Positions 26,270 to 34,028 of a stretch of 34,028 nt of DNA are shown here, piece after piece. The DNA comes from Pseudomonadota bacterium. Its GTDB lineage: Bacteria; Pseudomonadota; Gammaproteobacteria; Burkholderiales; Ferrovaceae. The DNA lies in the NCBI GenBank assembly GCA_021811145.1, contig JAJZPN010000017.1, forward strand, positions 1 to 34,028. Reading direction: 5' to 3'. The notes under the pieces are model-generated. The model ran no database searches. It saw only the letters and a list, made by a program, of their open reading frames with translations, and was not told where the DNA came from. How positions within the stretch are numbered: the first letter of the stretch is position 1; every line of letters starts with the position of its first letter. The position numbers and the translations under genes were made by a program.

Positions 26270-29200
26270 TTATATTTCATCCTCATTTTCAAGAGCATTA
26301 TTTTGCTCTTCTTTCCCTAAAAACATCATTTGTAATGCTGGGGCAACCACTAACAACATAATGGGTCCCAGCAACATGCCTCCCACCACAACCGTTGCTA
26401 AGGGACGTTGTACTTGGCTGCCGATACCTGTGGAGATGGCTGCAGGAAGTAATCCAATACAGGCTGACAACGCGGTCATCAGCATTGGGCGCATGCGTTG
26501 ATCGGCTGCATTAAACATGGCCTCAAAAGGAGGTAATCCTGAATAACGTAGCTGATTATAGTAGGTAATGACTAAAATACCGTTCATTACCGAGACGCCA
26601 AATAAAGAAACAAAACCAATCGCAGCAGAAATACTAAAATGTAATCCTGTTACAGCCAAAGCCATGATACCACCGCCAATTGAAAAGGGAATGGCAGCTA
26701 AGGCCAATAAGCTATCTCGTAGTGAATTAAACAAGGTATAGAGAAGAACAAGAATAAGAGCGAGAGCAATAGGGAGAATGATCGCCAAACGTTTTTTGGC
26801 TTTTTGTAATTCTTCAAATTCACCCGACCAAACAATATGGTATCCCTCTGGTAAAACAACACTGTTAGCAATTTTTTCTTGTGCTTCAGCAACGGTGCTA
26901 CCTAAATCACGATTTCTTACACTAAACTTTACCGGAATAAAACGTTGATTGCGTTCATGGTAAATATAGGACGCACCGGTATCCAGTGAAATATCAGCTA
27001 ACTCTTTAAGAGGAATATAAGCCATGGATCCGTTGGGGGCTGTGTAGCCTACTTTTAGACGACTGATGGTGTCGATATCTTTTCTGTAGTTAGGAGACAA
27101 TCTAACAGTCAAAGCAAATTGGCGATCTCCTTCATAGACAGTTGTTGCTTGAGTCCCACCTAACGCTGCCTGTACTACAGTGTTCACATCCCCTGTATTC
27201 AGGCCATAGCGAGCGGCTTTGAGACGGTCAATTTTAATATTGAGATTAGGCTGTCCCAATACACGAAATACACCTAAGTCAGTGACACCTTTAATTTTGG
27301 CCATTTCTGACTGAACTTGATCAGCTAGTTTTTCTAGGGTAGCCAAGTCTGGCCCTAAAATTTTAATAGAGTTGGCACCTTTAATACCTGATAAACCCTC
27401 CTCTACATTATCTTGGATATATTGTGAGAAATTTAACTCAACACCGGGAAAGCGACCGTTAAATTCTTTTTGTAAATCATTAATTAAATCATTTTTTGTA
27501 TACCCTGATTTCCATTCATCAAAGGGTTTTAACGGCACAAAAAACTCAGCATTATAAAAACCTGCAGCATCACTGCCATTATCTGGTCTACCATGTTGTG
27601 ATACCACAGTAATCACTTCAGGATGTTTGATAATAATTTTTCTCATGGCATCCACCACAGGCATACCTGATTCAAGAGAAATGGTGGGAGGCAATGTTGC
27701 TCTAATCCACAAATTTCCTTCTTCAAGAGCGGGGAGAAATTCAGAACCAATACGTATAAAAATAATGATGGAGATAATTAAAAATGCGACACCAATACTC
27801 ACTGTTTTTTTAACATTTTGTAGGGCCCATTGGAGAATAGGCTTATAGAAATGACGCATTTTTTCAACAATAATGGTCTCTGTTTCTTTTACTTCTTTAG
27901 GCAGTAAATAGGAAGCCAGTACTGGGGTAATGGTAAAAGTAGCCAATAACGCGCCAGCAAGAGCATAACCATAAGTACGCGCCATTGGACCAAAAATTTG
28001 TCCTTCAACCCCTTCCATTGTGAATAATGGAATAAAGGCAGCCACTGTAATCGCAGTAGAAAATAAGATGGCACGATCGACTTGAATGGTACTGATAAAG
28101 ATGATGCGCAGACGGTTGGTCCATCCTTTACTCATGAGTAACTGACGAAAACCACTTTGCTCCTGATCTTGAATTAGATCACGTCGGCTATCTGGTGCTT
28201 TCTGAAAGTTTCTAAAGATGTTTTCAACTAATATGACAGCAGAGTCGACAATAATACCGAAGTCAACGGCTCCTAATGACAGGAGGTTAGCTGACTCACC
28301 CGTGATGACTAATATGATAATACTAAAAAATAGCGCAACAGGAATGTTAACGCTAACGATGATAGCGCTTCTTAAATCACCTAAGAAAATCCATTGAATA
28401 AAAAACACCAACAGACAGCCAAAGATTAAGTTATGTAACACTGTATGTGTGGTGACTGCAACTAAAGTGGTTCTGTCATAGAAGGGAACCAAATGAACCC
28501 CTGCTGGGAGGGTGCCGTCATGATTGATTTTCTTAACCTCTTCTTTGATCCTTGCCACGACTTCATTGGTTTGCATGGTTCTATTCATGACGACAATGGC
28601 AGCTACCACATCATTGTTTAAGTCACGTCCTGCTCTACCAAGGCGAGGTACATTACCAACGTAGACTTTTGCTACATCATTAATAGTGATGGGAACTGAG
28701 TTGGTTTGTTTTAAAACAATATGTTTTATATCTTCAACGTTAAATCCTTTGGTTAAATCTAAATCTCCCCCGCTATTAATGAGGCCAATCCCCCTAATGT
28801 TCACCGATTGCTGACCAAAGTTAATTGTTCTTCCACCGACATTAATATTGGCATTGTTAATGGCACTGAGAAGCTGTGGGATAGTAATGCCAAAATGTTC
28901 AAGCTTTTCTGGATCCGCCTCCACTTCAAATTCTTTTGTTGTTCCACCCCAAGTATTCACTTGAACAACGCCTGGTACAGACAGAAGACGTCTTTGAACT
29001 ACCCAGTCTTGTACGGTTCTGAGATTGGTTAAACCAAAATGAGGGGGTCCCATTAATTCATAGCGATAAACCTCCCCCACAAGACTTGACGCTTGAATTT
29101 GTGGCACTACATTATTAGGTAAAGAAACATTTTGCTGTAAGCTTAATGCCGCTTGTGTATAGGCAAAATAGTAGTCCACACCATAATGAAACGTGACTCT

Positions 29201-29479
29201 AATGAAAGATAAACCGGTAAAGGAAGTCGAGCGAATAACTTCAACGCCTGGTGTGGTAGCAAGACCGGTTTCCATGGGTATGGTGTAATAGCGCTCCATT
29301 TCCTCAGCGGATAAACCAGGTGACTGAGCAGTAATTTCGAGAATGACTGGAGCTGGATTAGGGTAGGCTTCCACATTCAGTTTGTAGTAAGCCCCTAACC
29401 CTACAAATAGAAAACCAATTAATAAGATAATAACGATCGGGCGATTACTCAGTGAAAACGCCAAGAGATTTTTTAACAT
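26270..29479 (-). CDS. RND efflux pump inner-membrane subunit (CusA/CzcA family, substrate unknown)
   Basis: This 1069-aa proton-driven transporter has the RND layout of 12 transmembrane helices and two large periplasmic loops. MLKNLLAFSLSNRPIVIILL opens helix 1, and the proton-relay segment DFGIIVDSAVILVEN (406-420; Asp406, Asp412, Glu419) marks the heavy-metal-efflux branch. However, the three methionines of the CusA copper/silver site are not at the matching places: the matched segments read LWIRATLPP, AAGFYNAEFF and NVEEGLSGIK. It carries the loop HGRPDNGSDAAGF (629-641), seen in a subgroup whose substrate is not known. The Shine-Dalgarno GGAG overlaps the end of the adaptor gene, 3 nt upstream. 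No metal regulator is adjacent, so calling it a metal pump would overstate the evidence. Confidence 0.92.
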   Translation of the reverse strand: MLKNLLAFSLSNRPIVIILLIGFLFVGLGAYYKLNVEAYPNPAPVILEITAQSPGLSAEEMERYYTIPMETGLATTPGVEVIRSTSFTGLSFIRVTFHYGVDYYFAYTQAALSLQQNVSLPNNVVPQIQASSLVGEVYRYELMGPPHFGLTNLRTVQDWVVQRRLLSVPGVVQVNTWGGTTKEFEVEADPEKLEHFGITIPQLLSAINNANINVGGRTINFGQQSVNIRGIGLINSGGDLDLTKGFNVEDIKHIVLKQTNSVPITINDVAKVYVGNVPRLGRAGRDLNNDVVAAIVVMNRTMQTNEVVARIKEEVKKINHDGTLPAGVHLVPFYDRTTLVAVTTHTVLHNLIFGCLLVFFIQWIFLGDLRSAIIVSVNIPVALFFSIIILVITGESANLLSLGAVDFGIIVDSAVILVENIFRNFQKAPDSRRDLIQDQEQSGFRQLLMSKGWTNRLRIIFISTIQVDRAILFSTAITVAAFIPLFTMEGVEGQIFGPMARTYGYALAGALLATFTITPVLASYLLPKEVKETETIIVEKMRHFYKPILQWALQNVKKTVSIGVAFLIISIIIFIRIGSEFLPALEEGNLWIRATLPPTISLESGMPVVDAMRKIIIKHPEVITVVSQHGRPDNGSDAAGFYNAEFFVPLKPFDEWKSGYTKNDLINDLQKEFNGRFPGVELNFSQYIQDNVEEGLSGIKGANSIKILGPDLATLEKLADQVQSEMAKIKGVTDLGVFRVLGQPNLNIKIDRLKAARYGLNTGDVNTVVQAALGGTQATTVYEGDRQFALTVRLSPNYRKDIDTISRLKVGYTAPNGSMAYIPLKELADISLDTGASYIYHERNQRFIPVKFSVRNRDLGSTVAEAQEKIANSVVLPEGYHIVWSGEFEELQKAKKRLAIILPIALALILVLLYTLFNSLRDSLLALAAIPFSIGGGIMALAVTGLHFSISAAIGFVSLFGVSVMNGILVITYYNQLRYSGLPPFEAMFNAADQRMRPMLMTALSACIGLLPAAISTGIGSQVQRPLATVVVGGMLLGPIMLLVVAPALQMMFLGKEEQNNALENEDEI
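26291..26310 (+). terminator. Candidate terminator of the SUF operon
   Basis: AAGAGCA (26291-26297) pairs perfectly with TGCTCTT (26304-26310) around a 6-nt loop, 25 nt after the sufT stop and inside the 3' end of the RND pump gene on the other strand. On the plus strand it is followed by CTTTCCC, a weak U-tract. On the minus strand GAAAATG follows, so it would not terminate the pump mRNA. It would leave the SUF mRNA antisense to the pump's last codons. Confidence 0.4.
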
Positions 29480-29482
29480 GTA

Positions 29483-30649
29483 CTACTCCGTTGACATGTC
29501 ATAGGCGTGACTGACAAAAACAGCGCCCTGTGTTGCTACCATTTCGCCACTTTGTAAACCTGATAAAACCTGATAGTTGCCTCCTTGCTGTAGGCCAATG
29601 GTGACTTGTCTTTTTTCAAAAAGACGACCATTTTTTGTAACCCATACAGTTAGTGTCCCATCCCCTTGGCGTACTACGCTTTCAAAAGGAACAGCAGGAA
29701 AGCCTTTTAGATTACCTGTAGTGATAGTGAAATAAGACAACATCCCAGGTATCAGTGAATTGGATTCATCGTTAATATCTGAGCGAACTAGAATACTATG
29801 CGTGTTGATATCAACTTGTGCGCCAATATTAGTAACAACACCTTTAAAGTGTAAATCCTTTAGTGAGGGTACTCGCACATCAACAGGTTGACCAATCTTA
29901 ATTGTTGCAATATCACTTTCAGCCACGTTAGCAATCATCCATTTACTAGTTATATCAGAGACAGCTATCGGTGCTGGTGGGATACCTGGTTGTATATAGG
30001 CTCCCGGTGCAGGATTATTAAAAGTAATCACTTGACCGTTAATAGGGCTACGTACAACCAACTCGGGGTCAGACTTCTTGTTTTTTATCATCATTTGGAT
30101 TTCGGCATCGCTTTTGCCAAAGATCTTGAGATTGTTGATCGCGCTTTGATAGGCTCCTTCCGCTGTTTGTTGATCTGAAATAGCTTGTTGATAGTCTTTT
30201 TCAGCCATGGCTTTCAATTTAAACAACGCCGTAGCTCTAGTTAGCGCTTTGGTACTTAATTCTTTGCTAGCAGCATTGGCAATTAGAGTCGATTCAGCTT
30301 GTAATAAGTCAGGGCTATCAATCGTGTAAAGAGGTTGACCCACTTTAACCGTATCGCCTAGCTTGACAAAAATACGATGAATTTTACCGGCATAATTAGG
30401 AAATACTTGGATTGTTTTTAGATCATTAAAAGCGATGGATCCAACAGCTTCTTTGTTGGCTTGAAAGTCATAATCAACTACAGGTTTTACCTTAACAAAT
30501 TTACTTTGTGATTGAGTAAGTAAAATTTGTTCTTTATTATTTCTTTGAGGCTCAGCAACCACTTGCGTGACAACATTGTTGTTGTGTTCTAACCAACGTG
30601 TTAGGGCAACTAACAATAGAACAACGATAGTAATAGCAATTTTTTTCAT
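29483..30649 (-). CDS. RND periplasmic adaptor (membrane fusion protein)
   Basis: This 388-aa adaptor bridges the pump and the outer-membrane channel. It has a signal anchor (about 4-20), a split biotin/lipoyl-like domain (YAGKIHRIFVKLGDTVKVGQ and VRSPINGQVITFNNPAPGAY), an alpha-helical hairpin between them (about 113-175, Ala/Gln/Lys rich), and then beta-barrel and membrane-proximal domains ending VATQGAVFVSHAY. This matches the CusB/CzcB family fold. It lacks the His-rich N-terminus of CzcB and an obvious methionine metal site like CusB. It begins 4 nt after the outer-membrane gene, without a clear Shine-Dalgarno. Confidence 0.92.
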   Translation of the reverse strand: MKKIAITIVVLLLVALTRWLEHNNNVVTQVVAEPQRNNKEQILLTQSQSKFVKVKPVVDYDFQANKEAVGSIAFNDLKTIQVFPNYAGKIHRIFVKLGDTVKVGQPLYTIDSPDLLQAESTLIANAASKELSTKALTRATALFKLKAMAEKDYQQAISDQQTAEGAYQSAINNLKIFGKSDAEIQMMIKNKKSDPELVVRSPINGQVITFNNPAPGAYIQPGIPPAPIAVSDITSKWMIANVAESDIATIKIGQPVDVRVPSLKDLHFKGVVTNIGAQVDINTHSILVRSDINDESNSLIPGMLSYFTITTGNLKGFPAVPFESVVRQGDGTLTVWVTKNGRLFEKRQVTIGLQQGGNYQVLSGLQSGEMVATQGAVFVSHAYDMSTE

Positions 30650-30653
30650 AAAG

Positions 30654-32249
30654 TTATGGTTTTTTAGCTAGAGAGTCTAAGGGTTTTTTATCCCACCAAC
30701 CACCGCCAAGTGCCACATATAGTGCTGCAGCATCACCGAGTTGATTGGTACGCATTTGGATGTAGTTAATTTTTGCCTCTTGATAAGCAATATCAGCATT
30801 TAACAAAACCAGTTGATTGACGAATCCCAGTTTTTCTTGAGATGTTGTCATTGATAATAATTGCTGATTAGTGTTAAGTAGTATTTGTGCGCTTTTAAGG
30901 GCATCTGCATCTGACTGAATGGCATGCATGGTATCTGCTACGTTTTGAAAAGCATTTAATACAGTGAGTTTGTATTGTGCTATAGACTGGGCAAAGGCTT
31001 CTTTAGCCGCCTGTTCGCGAGCACTTAATGTGCCACCATCAAAAATAGGTACAGACAAATCTCCAATTAAATAAAAAAATCCAGCCCCATTGTGATACAA
31101 CTGATTAAATGCATCGGCAGCCCCACCAATAGCACCTATGATATTAAATTGGGGGAAACGATTAGCAAGTTGCACCCCCACTTGAGCGTTGGCGTAATGA
31201 ATTTGTTCTTCTGCGGCCAAAATGTCAGGTCTTTGTCTAACAAGATTTGAGGGTAAGGATGCTGGTAGAGAATGAGGTAGATCAAACTCATCCAAAACAA
31301 AATTCATTTCTATGTGCTCACTAGGAAAATGTCCTGAGAGTACATGAATTAAATCGTTAGTTTGTTCAAGCTGTTGTTTTAACGGTACTATTTGTTGTTG
31401 TGCTTGTGTTAAAAGAGTGAGTTGATTATTCACATCCATCGCACTGGCATAGCCTAACTCAAATTGATGTTGGGTCAGATTAACTAGTATTTGATTGTCG
31501 TTGATAATTTGTTGGCTGGCCTCAATAATGGCTTTGAGAGAGGCCTGCTGAATAGCAGCAGCAACAGCATTGGCAGTGAGCGTAATATAAGTAGCTTCAA
31601 GTTGATAAGCAGTAGTTTTTTCTTGAGCTTCCAGCGACTCAACTGCCCTTCTATTTGCACCAAAAAAATCAGGTGTGTAATTGAGTGTGACTTCAGCAGT
31701 ATGAAAATTATAATAAACAGGACCATTAAATGGTGGTAAGCCATTTGGCGATTGATAAGTTGAAATATTTTGGCCATTACCCTGAATCCCCGGGGAATTT
31801 CCTCCTAAGTTTCCCGCCAATTTATTTCTAGAGATAGCGTAATCAGCCCCGATGCTAGGAAAGAAGAATCCTTGTTGAGCAATGACATTTTGTTTAGCTT
31901 GTCTGAGACTTGCTTCAGCCACAGTCATAGATGGATTGTTGTTTATCACCATTTCCACATAGGTGGATAAGGATTTGGATCCTAATACACTCCACCAGTC
32001 ACCAGGTATGGTTGTTTGCGTATTAAAGTTTACGCTTCCTAATGGAGTAATCTGATGCTTATTTGAGTTTTCTATATAACCCGCTTGTTTGGCTAGCTGG
32101 GGTTGTTGGAAATCCGGTCCTAGCGCACAGCCGTACAATAACACAGTTAAAAACAGTGCTCCGTGAAATGATGTTCTTTTGGTTTTATTTATATTGCACA
32201 TAACTATAGCGGAGCAAAGAATAATCATAAAATTGTAGCGTTTAAACAT
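30654..32249 (-). CDS. Outer-membrane efflux lipoprotein (NodT/TolC family)
   Basis: This channel subunit has two outer-membrane-efflux repeats and a lipobox LLYGC with Cys41 as the lipidated residue, followed by ALGPDFQQPQL, the usual mature start of NodT-type proteins. Repeats such as YVEMVINNNPSMTVAEASLRQAKQ and LVRQRPDILAAEEQIHYANAQVGV are typical of the family. The first ATG (32249) gives a 531-aa product with an extra hydrophobic stretch ahead of the signal peptide. An ATG at 32201 would give a normal 24-residue lipoprotein signal peptide and is equally or more likely. No start has a good Shine-Dalgarno. It is first of the three efflux genes, 48 nt after ubiK. Confidence 0.9.
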   Translation of the reverse strand: MFKRYNFMIILCSAIVMCNINKTKRTSFHGALFLTVLLYGCALGPDFQQPQLAKQAGYIENSNKHQITPLGSVNFNTQTTIPGDWWSVLGSKSLSTYVEMVINNNPSMTVAEASLRQAKQNVIAQQGFFFPSIGADYAISRNKLAGNLGGNSPGIQGNGQNISTYQSPNGLPPFNGPVYYNFHTAEVTLNYTPDFFGANRRAVESLEAQEKTTAYQLEATYITLTANAVAAAIQQASLKAIIEASQQIINDNQILVNLTQHQFELGYASAMDVNNQLTLLTQAQQQIVPLKQQLEQTNDLIHVLSGHFPSEHIEMNFVLDEFDLPHSLPASLPSNLVRQRPDILAAEEQIHYANAQVGVQLANRFPQFNIIGAIGGAADAFNQLYHNGAGFFYLIGDLSVPIFDGGTLSAREQAAKEAFAQSIAQYKLTVLNAFQNVADTMHAIQSDADALKSAQILLNTNQQLLSMTTSQEKLGFVNQLVLLNADIAYQEAKINYIQMRTNQLGDAAALYVALGGGWWDKKPLDSLAKKP

Positions 32250-32265
32250 GAATTATATATTTCAT
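32248..32265. promoter_or_regulatory. Palindrome over the first start codon of the efflux operon
   Basis: ATGAATTATATATTTCAT is an 18-bp inverted repeat (ATGAA...TTCAT) with a single mismatched pair near the centre. It overlaps the first possible ATG of the outer-membrane efflux gene and could be an operator if the operon starts nearby. AT-rich DNA yields such palindromes by chance, and no regulator gene is close. Confidence 0.2.
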
Positions 32266-32297
32266 TGTGTGTTTAACCTACGAATTTTATTGGTTTT

Positions 32298-32519
32298 TTA
32301 AGTATTGTTTATTTTGCGTTCCAGTTCTTCTAAACGTTCACGGGTTTTTAAAAGAATTGCTTTTTGGATTTCAAATTCTTCGCGTGTCACCCAACCACTG
32401 TTAGCAAAAAAGTTAGTTAAAATTTGGCGGAGATTGTGTTCGATATCTTTAACTGGTGTTTTTTCAACCAATGATAAGATTTTATGAATGGTTTCATCTA
32501 TTGCAATTTTATTAAACAT
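32298..32519 (-). CDS. ubiK: Ubiquinone biosynthesis accessory factor UbiK (BMFP domain)
   Basis: This 73-aa small helical protein belongs to the UbiK family (earlier YqiC, membrane fusogenic activity), which binds UbiJ and supports aerobic ubiquinone synthesis near the membrane. DIEHNLRQILTNFFANSGWVTREEF (25-49) is the conserved head, and the C-terminal half KAILLKTRERLEELERKIN forms the coiled coil used for trimerisation. A strong Shine-Dalgarno AAGGAG lies about 9 nt before the ATG. It is upstream of the efflux genes on the same strand, with no clear terminator in the 48-nt gap. Confidence 0.93.
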   Translation of the reverse strand: MFNKIAIDETIHKILSLVEKTPVKDIEHNLRQILTNFFANSGWVTREEFEIQKAILLKTRERLEELERKINNT

Positions 32520-32629
32520 CAGAAAACTCCTTGAATTTGTTGCACAATTTTAATATGAATAAGGATAAATAAGGGATATTTCAGTTCATTTAAGATTATT
32601 TTAAGCAAATTAATAGCTAATAGGGTTGT

Positions 32630-32660
32630 TTGAGAAAATCAGATTTAAATAGGTTATACT
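32630..32660 (+). promoter_or_regulatory. Candidate sigma-70 promoter for the porin gene
   Basis: TTGAGA (32630-32635) and TATACT (32655-32660) each match consensus at 5 of 6 bases, but the spacer is 19 nt, longer than ideal. A weaker alternative, TTGTAA/TACTAT, lies at 32670-32697 with a 16-nt spacer. I looked for a sigma-54 GG-N10-GC pair, expected for nitrogen-regulated genes, and found none. The 203-nt gap 32520-32722 also contains the direct repeat GTAAC-AGTT-GTAAC (32663-32676), of unknown role. Confidence 0.3.
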
Positions 32661-32722
32661 TCGTAACAGTTGTAACAATAATTTAAAAAAATACTATTGC
32701 TGTACCCAAGGGGGAGAAAATA

Positions 32723-33925
32723 ATGTACTTGAGAAGCTTATTGCTAGCGTCAGCTATGGGTTGTGGACTATTGATGTCTAACTCTATTTTAGCAGAAGAA
32801 AGTAATACTAACAATACATCAAATAATACAAATAGTGGGCTTACTTTCTCAGATATTCTTAAAAATTCAGAAATTGATGTAAAAGGTTATTTTGATGTTT
32901 CATATATAGGAAGTAATAAGACCCCCGATCCTTCTATTCAAGTATTTAATCAAAATCAAAATTCGTTTTCATTACACCAATTTGGATTAATTGTTTCTAA
33001 ATTACCAAAAGAAGGTTTTGGAGCTTTACTGAATATAACTGCGGGTAAAGATGCTCAAACCATATCATCTTATGGAGCAAGTAGTCAGTCTGTAGATATT
33101 ACGCAAGGATATATTCAATATGCCAAAAGTCGATACACAGTCATTGGTGGTAAATTTGGTACCTTAGCAGGGGCCGAAGTCATTGATAGCTCTGCTGACA
33201 CAAATATTACTCGCTCTATTTTGTTTGGTAAAATTCCCTTTACTCATACAGGTGTACGTTTAACTACAGCCTTATCTGATATGACTAATATTATTGTGGG
33301 TATAAATAACGGTTGGGATCAAGTTACTGATACTAATTCACAAAAAACGGCAGAATTAGGAATCACAACTGCTTTTACACAAGATACCTCATTGACTGTA
33401 AGTGCTTATTCGGGAGTTGAAAATACCTTCCCTAATGCAGGTTATACATACAATACTCCTATTGCCATACCCGGCGTCTTAAATACAACAAATGTGATAC
33501 CTGGAGGTACAAGAAATCTATTAGATGCAGTATTTGCAACGAATATTACACATTCATTATCTTTTATTTTAAATGGTGACTATGTTTCACAACAAAATGT
33601 ACCTGGTGTTAAAGGAAATGCTACTTATTCGGGAGTTGCTGGATATTTAAACTACCAATTTAATAATACATATCGTATTTCATTTCGTGCGGAGGATGTT
33701 CGAGACAATAGCGGCTGGGCAACAGATCCTTATTCTGGTGCATATATTGGGGGCGTAGCACCTGGTCCAAATAATGTACGCGAAGCAACCCTTACTTTTG
33801 GTTACGCTCCAGTTAAAAATACAGAGTTACGCCTAGAAGGTAGATATGATCACTCTGATCTGCCTGTTTATAATAACAGCAATAATATGACTACCTTTGG
33901 TATTCAAGGAATTTATAAATTTTAA
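32723..33925 (+). CDS. Outer-membrane beta-barrel porin (porin-2/OmpL-like)
   Basis: This 400-aa protein starts with a clear signal peptide (MYLRSLLLASAMGCGLLMSNSILA, cleaved before EES at about residue 25) in two parts: charged start then hydrophobic core. An Asn/Thr-rich linker follows, then alternating beta-strand sequence typical of a porin: VKGYFDVSYIGS, GFGALLNITAG, YIQYAKSRYTVIGGKFGTLAGAEV, TNIIVGINNGWDQ, YRISFRAEDVRDN and LRLEGRYDHSDL. It ends in Phe (GIQGIYKF), the C-terminal mark of outer-membrane barrels. It fits the beta-barrel porin-2 type rather than classic trimeric porins. Shine-Dalgarno GGGGGAG is strong. The gene lies 22 nt ahead of a P-II gene and is AT-rich (15 of 60 G/C at 32821-32880). 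Its solute is not known. Confidence 0.82.
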   Translation: MYLRSLLLASAMGCGLLMSNSILAEESNTNNTSNNTNSGLTFSDILKNSEIDVKGYFDVSYIGSNKTPDPSIQVFNQNQNSFSLHQFGLIVSKLPKEGFGALLNITAGKDAQTISSYGASSQSVDITQGYIQYAKSRYTVIGGKFGTLAGAEVIDSSADTNITRSILFGKIPFTHTGVRLTTALSDMTNIIVGINNGWDQVTDTNSQKTAELGITTAFTQDTSLTVSAYSGVENTFPNAGYTYNTPIAIPGVLNTTNVIPGGTRNLLDAVFATNITHSLSFILNGDYVSQQNVPGVKGNATYSGVAGYLNYQFNNTYRISFRAEDVRDNSGWATDPYSGAYIGGVAPGPNNVREATLTFGYAPVKNTELRLEGRYDHSDLPVYNNSNNMTTFGIQGIYKF

Positions 33926-33947
33926 AGTTATTGATTAGGAGGTTCAT

Positions 33948-34028
33948 ATGAAACTGGTTACGGCGATTATTAAGCCATTCAAGCTTGATGAGGTAAGAGA
34001 GGCGTTGAGTGCGATAGGGGTGCAAGGG
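33948..34028 (+). CDS. P-II family nitrogen regulator, first 27 codons (runs off the right edge)
   Basis: The strong Shine-Dalgarno AGGAGG (33937-33942) precedes an ATG whose first 27 codons read [20 protein letters not shown] and on to SAIGVQG, the invariant N-terminus of P-II proteins (GlnB/GlnK). These trimers sense 2-oxoglutarate, ATP/ADP and glutamine status and control nitrogen enzymes or the AmtB ammonium channel. The uridylylated Tyr lies beyond the edge. The frame is open to the last base. GlnK followed by amtB is the usual arrangement but cannot be seen here, so glnB versus glnK is not decided. Confidence 0.93.
   Translation, partial: MKLVTAIIKPFKLDEVREALSAIGVQG

Noticed and set aside
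31484..31777. 97-codon and 82-codon frames within the outer-membrane efflux gene
   Set aside because: Out-of-frame shadows of a long, well-recognised efflux protein; low-complexity hydrophobic content comes from the AT-rich reading.
32520..32722. Sigma-54 promoter before the porin and P-II genes
   Set aside because: No GG-N10-GC pair with acceptable flanks was found on the plus strand in this gap.
1..34028. CRISPR arrays, insertion sequences, phage genes, riboswitches
   Set aside because: No regularly spaced direct repeats, transposase or integrase motifs, or known riboswitch-like leaders were seen on reading both strands; gaps between genes are too short for most of these.

Overview
The window looks like a piece of a compact, fairly AT-rich proteobacterial chromosome, most likely a betaproteobacterium (Nitrosomonadales- or Ferrovales-like). 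This rests on gene content and order, which are inferred from knowledge of these lineages rather than tested by search: aroQ-accB-accC-prmA, hemC-hemD-hemX-hemY divergent from ppc, the proteobacterial-type gshA-gshB pair, and ubiK followed by a porin and a P-II gene. No phage, transposase, CRISPR array or plasmid genes are visible, and no gap between genes exceeds about 205 bases.

Left edge (1-1342): on the minus strand, tRNA-Arg(CCG) is followed after only 6 nt by a family 9 glycosyltransferase (LPS heptosyltransferase-like). That gene overlaps the start of an unrecognised, very AT-rich membrane protein that runs off the window. Positions 1472-2851 carry a membrane-anchored cytochrome c5-type protein and apaH. 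Positions 2828-8152 hold a seven-gene minus-strand run: aroQ, accB, accC, prmA, gcvH, a PfkB-family sugar/nucleoside kinase and a PlsC-type acyltransferase. It links fatty-acid initiation (biotin carboxylase and its carrier protein) to ribosomal methylation, lipoyl-protein and lipid acylation functions. Positions 8230-10160 hold a divergent pair, an SDR-family protein and a ferredoxin-reductase flavoprotein.

Centre (10157-26265): hemC-D-X-Y (overlapping, minus) makes uroporphyrinogen III and carries the two membrane-associated haem-cluster proteins. ppc and a D-Ala-D-Ala ligase follow on the plus strand, and gshA-gshB (glutathione) on the minus strand. Divergent from gshA is a complete SUF iron-sulphur assembly operon: Rrf2 regulator, sufB, sufC, sufD, sufS, sufU, sufT. 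An IscR-like palindrome sits exactly on its predicted -10 box, suggesting autoregulation by cluster status.

Right part (26270-34028): a tripartite RND efflux system (outer-membrane lipoprotein, adaptor, CusA/CzcA-family pump) lies downstream of ubiK on the minus strand. A 400-aa beta-barrel porin and the first 27 codons of a P-II signalling protein lie on the plus strand. The pump lacks the copper-binding methionines and metal-rich adaptor motifs, so its substrate is open.

Most of the window is housekeeping. The points most worth a second look are the SUF operator, the substrate of the RND pump, the tRNA/glycosyltransferase junction with the truncated AT-rich gene, and the rule that every convergent gene pair here overlaps or abuts, so transcription must stop inside the opposing gene. 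I did not find a clearly new biological system.
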